From assembly GCA_028287105.1 (NCBI GenBank), contig JAQBQH010000167.1:1-47378 (forward strand): a stretch of DNA of 47,378 nt, in the 5' to 3' direction. Position numbers and translations under genes: made by a program. Under the pieces are notes generated by a model. It had not been told where the DNA came from and searched no databases. It worked only from the letters and a program-made list of their open reading frames with translations. Below, in pieces: positions 43,169-47,378 of this stretch. The stretch comes from Myxococcales bacterium (GTDB lineage: Bacteria; Myxococcota_A; Polyangia; Palsa-1104). Position 1 is the first letter of the stretch. Each line of letters opens with the position of its first letter.

Positions 43169-43696
43169 ATGAGAACCACGTTCCTACTGAGTGCAACATT
43201 GGCCGCTGCGGTAGCTGGGATGATGATGGCCGGCTGTGGCAACGCCGTCGACATGGGTCCCGGCGGGACCATGCAGTCGGCGCTGCAAGGACACACCTGG
43301 CTCTCGGAAGGGGCCGACGTGGCGCCGCTCCTCGCCGGTCCGCCGTTCAACAACGTCAAGATCACGGCCGCCTTCAACCCCGACAACTCCTACGACGTCG
43401 TCGGCACCGACAAGGACAACAAGGTCATCAACTACAAGGGCACCTACACGACGATGGAGTCGGGCGTACCCGGCATCGTCACGATCAAGCTCACGCAGAC
43501 GCTGCCGACGCCCACCGTCGCCGACGGCATGTACCAGATCGACACCTCGGTCACGCCGCCGCGCCTCATCTACGAGGTCGTACAGACCCAGCCGACCAAC
43601 GGCCTGCAGCCGCCGACGGCGGACAAGGGCTTCGGCTCGACCATCTACAACGGCAAGCCCATCGCCACTCTGATCCAGAAGTTCTCGCGCCAGTAA
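43169..43696 (+). CDS. Small lipoprotein of unknown function
   Basis: This 175-aa protein starts at ATG 43169, 8 nt after GGAGG, with lipobox AGMMMAGC (Cys23). The mature part looks like a single beta-sandwich or lipocalin-like domain (VKITAAFNPDNSYDVVG, VINYKGTYTTMESGVPG, MYQIDTSVTPPRLIYEVV). No catalytic motif is visible. It heads the operon with the barrel protein and two esterases; the next ATG comes 1 nt after its stop. A sigma-54-like promoter lies upstream. It may bind a hydrophobic ligand or stabilise the barrel, which is inference from context only. Confidence 0.8.
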   Translation: MRTTFLLSATLAAAVAGMMMAGCGNAVDMGPGGTMQSALQGHTWLSEGADVAPLLAGPPFNNVKITAAFNPDNSYDVVGTDKDNKVINYKGTYTTMESGVPGIVTIKLTQTLPTPTVADGMYQIDTSVTPPRLIYEVVQTQPTNGLQPPTADKGFGSTIYNGKPIATLIQKFSRQ

Positions 43697-43697
43697 G

Positions 43698-45326
43698 ATG
43701 TACAAGCTGTTGCAGGTCATGGCCGCGGCGGCCCTCTTCGCCGCCGGTGCGATGGCGCACGCCAGCGAATCGGACGAATCACAGCCCGATCGCGATTCGC
43801 TGGCGCACGTCACGCCCGAGCAGTTGAAGAACGGCGACGATTCGCAGTTCCGTTTCCTCGGCTACTTCTTCACTCGAGGCGAGGCGACGAACATCGCGCC
43901 GACGAACGACCTCTTGCAGGGTCGCGTCGTCGGTCGTCTGTTCGGGCCCAACACCACGAACACGGCGCAGGGCACGAGCTGGCTGTTCGAGCAGCGGCTC
44001 ATCCCCTTCATCGTCTTCGAGCCGAAGATCCTCGACAAGCTGGCGCGGCTGCGCGTCAGCTTCGAGATCAACTTCACCTGGGGCGATACCAGCTACGGCG
44101 TTGGCGGCAACTTCGGCGGCGGCCTGTCGGGCCGTTCGATCAACCTCGTCACGCAGAACGTCGAGGCCGAGTTCTCGCTTCCCCGTCGCTGGTACCTCAA
44201 CGTCGGCCTGCAACGGATCTGGGACAACGTCCGCGATCCCTACCGCACCTTCTTCAGCACGATGGCGCTCACCGGTACGCGCCTGGCGTTCTGGGGCACC
44301 GACGCCGTCGGCATCTCCGCGCACGGCGCGCTCTTCGGTCAGCTCTTCCGCGTCGGCGCCTACGACCTCTATCACAACAAGATCCAGGAGGACGATCACG
44401 TCCTCCTCTTCGAGGCGCTCACCGATCGCGACATCCGCGACGGCTGGCACGTCGGCGGCAGCGTGCGCTACCTGCGTGACACCTCGTCGGGCGCCGGCGG
44501 CGTCAGCGTCCTCGGCCAGGGCCCCGACTCCACGCTCGCCGACTACAACGGCGTCTTCCGCTTTCCGTTTCAGGGCGCCAAGTACCACGCGCACCTCGCC
44601 TGGCTCGGGCTCGACAGCTCCTACAATCCCGAGTTCACCGCCGGGCGCTTCGGAGCCAGCGCCTACGCGGTGCTCTGTCTCGGCCAGCTCTCGGTGCTGC
44701 AAGACGGGCACTACGGCCGCGCCGCCGAGGTGCTCGGTCTGGCCGCCGATGCGCGCGTCGGCTGGCGCTACGGGCGCACGCGCAACGACGTCGTGACCGG
44801 CGAGGTCATCTACACCACCGGCGACTCCAACGGCACCAGCGACGGGCGCTACACCGGCGTCATCACCGGCAACACCTACGGCGCGCCCGCGTCGGTGTTC
44901 ACCACCAGCGGCGCCTATCTATTGATGTCGCACTCCAACGCGGTCAATCGCTTCTACTCCGCGGTCCCCGACATCTCGAATCAGGGCTACGGCCTGCTCG
45001 CCGGCACGCTCAACGCCAGCTACGACCTCGTGCGCAACAAGCTGACGGCGAAGATCGGCACCGCCATCGGCAACTCCAACATCGCGCCGCCGCAGGGCGG
45101 ACACTTCATCGGCATCGAAGGCAACGCCATGTTGGCCTGGCGCATTCGCGTCTTCCTCACGGCGGAGATTCACGCCGCCTATCTCAAGCTCGGGGACTTC
45201 TACGACAGCCCGCGCGAGCAGCCGGCTGCGCTCTCGACCGCAGCCATGGCGGGCGCGGCCGGTCCGGGCGGACGTCCGCAGAATCCGTGGACCACGTTCG
45301 TCGACCTGAAATGGTTGATGTTCTAA
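43698..45326 (+). CDS. Outer-membrane beta-barrel protein
   Basis: This 542-aa protein has a signal peptide (LLQVMAAAALFAAGAMAHA). It then shows many alternating amphipathic strands with aromatic ends: LRVSFEINFTWGDTSYG, RRWYLNVGLQRIWDN, AKYHAHLAWLGLDSSY, LLAGTLNASYDLVRNKL, MLAWRIRVFLTAEIHAAYLKL. It ends in VDLKWLMF with the terminal Phe expected of barrel proteins. The strand count and lack of a plug suggest a porin-like or alginate-export-like channel rather than a TonB-dependent receptor. In the operon it would carry esterase products or substrates across the outer membrane (inference). Its stop shares a base with the next start (TAATG). Confidence 0.85.
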   Translation: MYKLLQVMAAAALFAAGAMAHASESDESQPDRDSLAHVTPEQLKNGDDSQFRFLGYFFTRGEATNIAPTNDLLQGRVVGRLFGPNTTNTAQGTSWLFEQRLIPFIVFEPKILDKLARLRVSFEINFTWGDTSYGVGGNFGGGLSGRSINLVTQNVEAEFSLPRRWYLNVGLQRIWDNVRDPYRTFFSTMALTGTRLAFWGTDAVGISAHGALFGQLFRVGAYDLYHNKIQEDDHVLLFEALTDRDIRDGWHVGGSVRYLRDTSSGAGGVSVLGQGPDSTLADYNGVFRFPFQGAKYHAHLAWLGLDSSYNPEFTAGRFGASAYAVLCLGQLSVLQDGHYGRAAEVLGLAADARVGWRYGRTRNDVVTGEVIYTTGDSNGTSDGRYTGVITGNTYGAPASVFTTSGAYLLMSHSNAVNRFYSAVPDISNQGYGLLAGTLNASYDLVRNKLTAKIGTAIGNSNIAPPQGGHFIGIEGNAMLAWRIRVFLTAEIHAAYLKLGDFYDSPREQPAALSTAAMAGAAGPGGRPQNPWTTFVDLKWLMF

Positions 45327-46255
45327 TGCGCAACCTCATCCTGGCAGTGCTCGTCCTCGTCGCTGGCTGTGCGCGCTTCGAGATGACGTCGTTCAAGAAG
45401 CTCTCCTACCCGATGCCGGTCTCGCACGTGCGCGTCGACGGGATCGACGTCGCCATCTCCGACGTCGGTGTCGGGCCGCGCACGCTGGTGCTCATCCACG
45501 GGCTGGCCAGCTACATGCCCGTCTGGCAGCGCAACCTCGACGAGCTCTCGCGCGGCCATCGCGTCGTCGCCATCGATCTGCCCGGCTACGGCAAGTCGGC
45601 CAAGGGCAATTTCAAATATTCGATGGCCTTCTACGCGCGCGTCGTCGAGCGGGTCATCGAGACGCTCGGTCTCCAGCACGTGACGCTGGTCGGCCACTCG
45701 ATGGGCGGACAGATCGCGCTGACCCACGCCCTGCGCTATCCGGGCAAGGCCGAGGCGCTCGTCCTGGTGGCGCCGGCCGGCTTCGAGCGCTTCGGCTCCG
45801 GCGAAGGCTCATGGCTTGCCGAGGCGGTCGACAAGGACTTCGTCGCGCGCACCGCGCCCGAGACCGTGTACGCCAACGTGGCCATCAACTTCTGGAAGAT
45901 GCCGCCCGAGGCGCGCTTCATGATCAACGACCGGCTGCGCGTCATCGGCGGGCCCGACTTCGACGACTTCACCTACGCGGTGTCGCGATCGGTCTACGCC
46001 ATGGTGCACGAGCCGGTGCTCGATCATCTGACCGAGATCCGGGTGCCGGCGCTCGTCGTCTTCGGGACCGACGACGGGCTGATTCCGAATCCACTTTTGC
46101 ACGGCGGCTCGACGCGCGACGTCGCCGAGGGGGGGACGCGGCTTCTGCCGCACGGTCGGTTGGTGATGATTCCGCGCGCCGGCCACATGGTCCAGTTCGA
46201 GCGTCCCGCGGAGTTCGACGCCGCGGTGCTCGACTTTCTGAAGGAGGCTCCATGA
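45326..46255 (+). CDS. Lipoprotein alpha/beta hydrolase
   Basis: This 309-aa protein has lipobox LVLVAGC (Cys15) and a complete alpha/beta-hydrolase fold. It shows LVLIHGLASYMPVW (oxyanion-hole HG), the nucleophile elbow VGHSMGGQIAL with Ser125, a probable acid Asp in FGTDDGLIPNP, and the catalytic His in RAGHMVQFERP. A cap region lies around 150-230. It is likely an esterase or lipase tethered to the outer membrane, acting on short- or medium-chain esters. The start overlaps the barrel gene's stop by one base (TAATG). Its 3' end contains AAGGAGG, and its stop overlaps the next ATG (ATGA). Confidence 0.93.
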   Translation: MRNLILAVLVLVAGCARFEMTSFKKLSYPMPVSHVRVDGIDVAISDVGVGPRTLVLIHGLASYMPVWQRNLDELSRGHRVVAIDLPGYGKSAKGNFKYSMAFYARVVERVIETLGLQHVTLVGHSMGGQIALTHALRYPGKAEALVLVAPAGFERFGSGEGSWLAEAVDKDFVARTAPETVYANVAINFWKMPPEARFMINDRLRVIGGPDFDDFTYAVSRSVYAMVHEPVLDHLTEIRVPALVVFGTDDGLIPNPLLHGGSTRDVAEGGTRLLPHGRLVMIPRAGHMVQFERPAEFDAAVLDFLKEAP

Positions 46256-47378
46256 CCAACGTTCGGCTCGCGCTCGTTCCCCTGTTCGCGCTCGCTGCCG
46301 TCGCTGGCGGCTGCGTTCCTCCGACCGCCGCCGAGCTGGAGGGCGCCGCGCTCACCACGCCGGGCCTGACGCAGGTGACCAGCTTCGGCACCAATCCGGG
46401 CGGGCTGCGCATGTGGAAGTACGTGCCGGCGTCGATGCCGGCCAACGCGCCGCTCGTCGTCGCGCTGCACGCGTGCACGCAGCAGGCGGCCGACTACACC
46501 AAGTCCGGCTGGAACGCGATGGCCGACAAGTACAAGTTCTACGTCCTCTATCCCGAGCAGAGCTCGACCAACAACGCGCTCACTTGCTTCAACTGGGCCG
46601 GCTCCAACACCAACCCGACCACGGGGCAGAACGACGTCGCCAACCTGACGCGCGCGATGGGCGAGAACCAGTCGATGAAAGAGATGATCGACAAGATGAA
46701 GACCGATCACGGCATCGATCCCAAGCGCGTATTCGTGAGCGGGCTGTCGGCCGGAGGCGCGCAGACGGCGCTGCTCCTGTCGGTGTGGCCCGACGTGTTC
46801 GCCGGCGGCGCGACCTTCGCGGGCATTCCGTACTACTGCACGACCAACAAGAACCAGGTCAGCGGCTGCTTGAGCCCGGGCGTGACGCATACGCCGAAGG
46901 AGTGGGGCGATCTCGTGCGCAAGGCCTACGCCAGCTACAGCGGGCCGTGGCCGCGCATCTCGATCTGGCAGGGGCAGAAGGACAGCCTCGTCAGCATCAC
47001 CAATCAGACCGAGCTCATGAAGCAGTGGACCGACGTGCAGGGCATCTCGCAGACGCCGTCGGCGAGCGACATGGTGGGCACCGTGCCGCGCGACATCTAC
47101 CGCAATAGCAAGGGTGAGGCGGTGGTGCAGGTGTACAAGGTGCCCAACATGGATCACGGCGTACCCATCGACCCGAAGAACGGCTGCGGTACGGCGGCGC
47201 AGTATCTCGTCGACAACGGCATCTGCTCGTCCTTCTTCGTGGCCGAAGACTGGGGTCTCACCGGCACGTCGTCGACGGGCGATGGCGGTGTGGGCGACGA
47301 CATGGCGGGCGGCGGTGGTGGTGCTGGCGGCGGCGGCGGCGGCGGCGGCGGTGGCAGCGCGGGTGGTGGCGGCGTCGG
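46252..47378 (+). CDS. PHB depolymerase/LpqC-family esterase, truncated by the window end
   Basis: The gene starts at ATG 46252, 4 nt after AAGGAGG (46241-46247), and runs 375 codons to the window edge without a stop. It has a lipoprotein signal (LFALAAVAGGC, Cys21). The catalytic domain matches secreted poly(3-hydroxyalkanoate) depolymerase-type esterases: VVALHACTQQAADY (usual LHGCTQ), YVLYPEQSSTNN, CFNWAGSN, nucleophile SGLSAGGAQTA with Ser166, VFAGGATFAGIPYYC, IWQGQKDSLV and NMDHGVPID with the likely catalytic His. After about residue 345 comes a Gly-rich linker with GDDMAGGGG, suggesting a further C-terminal module outside the window. The substrate may be a polyester, feruloyl ester or similar. 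Confidence 0.92.
   Translation, partial: MTNVRLALVPLFALAAVAGGCVPPTAAELEGAALTTPGLTQVTSFGTNPGGLRMWKYVPASMPANAPLVVALHACTQQAADYTKSGWNAMADKYKFYVLYPEQSSTNNALTCFNWAGSNTNPTTGQNDVANLTRAMGENQSMKEMIDKMKTDHGIDPKRVFVSGLSAGGAQTALLLSVWPDVFAGGATFAGIPYYCTTNKNQVSGCLSPGVTHTPKEWGDLVRKAYASYSGPWPRISIWQGQKDSLVSITNQTELMKQWTDVQGISQTPSASDMVGTVPRDIYRNSKGEAVVQVYKVPNMDHGVPIDPKNGCGTAAQYLVDNGICSSFFVAEDWGLTGTSSTGDGGVGDDMAGGGGGAGGGGGGGGGGSAGGGGV

Overview
The window is a gene-dense, high-GC bacterial chromosome segment with 41 supported protein genes (the last one cut by the window end) and no RNA genes, insertion sequences, integrases or CRISPR arrays that I can see. The gene content points to Myxococcota (the former Deltaproteobacteria). 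There are many lipoproteins of unknown function, an Oar-like TonB-dependent receptor, a Ser/Thr protein kinase with a Pro/Ala tail, an FHA-domain sigma-54 activator, and Cys-rich surface proteins with repeated Asp-Leu/Met-Ala linkers. This assignment is inference from gene content, not from a phylogenetic marker.

Layout. 120-7887: secreted and outer-membrane genes on the plus strand (Ig-like lipoprotein, Oar-like receptor, HEAT-cyclophilin protein, alpha/beta-hydrolase lipoprotein with a barrel-like tail). 7901-11506: a TPR membrane protein, then a plus-strand run of a 75-aa protein, an adenylate-forming ligase and a diacylglycerol-kinase-type lipid kinase. 11562-13915 (minus): a GNAT acetyltransferase, then an ECF sigma / membrane anti-sigma-like / Spy-like periplasmic protein operon. 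13977-17588: a cyclic-nucleotide-binding DUF1003 protein and a pair of M16 peptidases (one with a complete metal site, one without). 17728-21220: a lipoprotein with a possible caspase-like dyad, an acidic Lys/Ala-rich protein, a pentapeptide-repeat protein and a small lipoprotein. 21340-25800: a tight tyrosine-catabolism operon (free methionine-(R)-sulfoxide reductase, fumarylacetoacetase, maleylacetoacetate isomerase, 4-hydroxyphenylpyruvate dioxygenase, homogentisate dioxygenase). 25861-37850: lipoproteins, a cytochrome c/copper-monooxygenase-like/TPR protein convergent with a redoxin lipoprotein, a gluzincin protease, a 1167-aa Cys-rich lipoprotein and an M1 aminopeptidase. 37869-43036: signalling genes (FHA sigma-54 activator, acetyltransferase, Ser/Thr kinase, TPR protein, BNR-like lipoprotein). 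43169-47378: an operon of a lipoprotein, an outer-membrane barrel protein and two secreted alpha/beta-hydrolase esterases.

How the genes work together. The clearest pathway is the tyrosine operon, which converts 4-hydroxyphenylpyruvate to fumarate and acetoacetate; only the transaminase is missing. Most operon junctions are 1-4 nt overlaps (ATGA, GTGA, TAATG, TAGTG), implying translational coupling.

Most notable signals. (1) Many transcript-leading genes lack a Shine-Dalgarno sequence and instead carry a -10-like hexamer ending 6-8 nt before the start codon, as expected for leaderless mRNAs. Three divergent gene pairs are separated by only 21-24 bp and have overlapping -10 boxes. (2) Four of nine convergent gene ends carry short tandem duplications around the stop codons. 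(3) Several unusual protein architectures are present: a caspase-like lipoprotein, a hydrolase-barrel fusion, a split redoxin / cytochrome c / copper-monooxygenase module, and a secreted esterase operon behind a sigma-54-like promoter.
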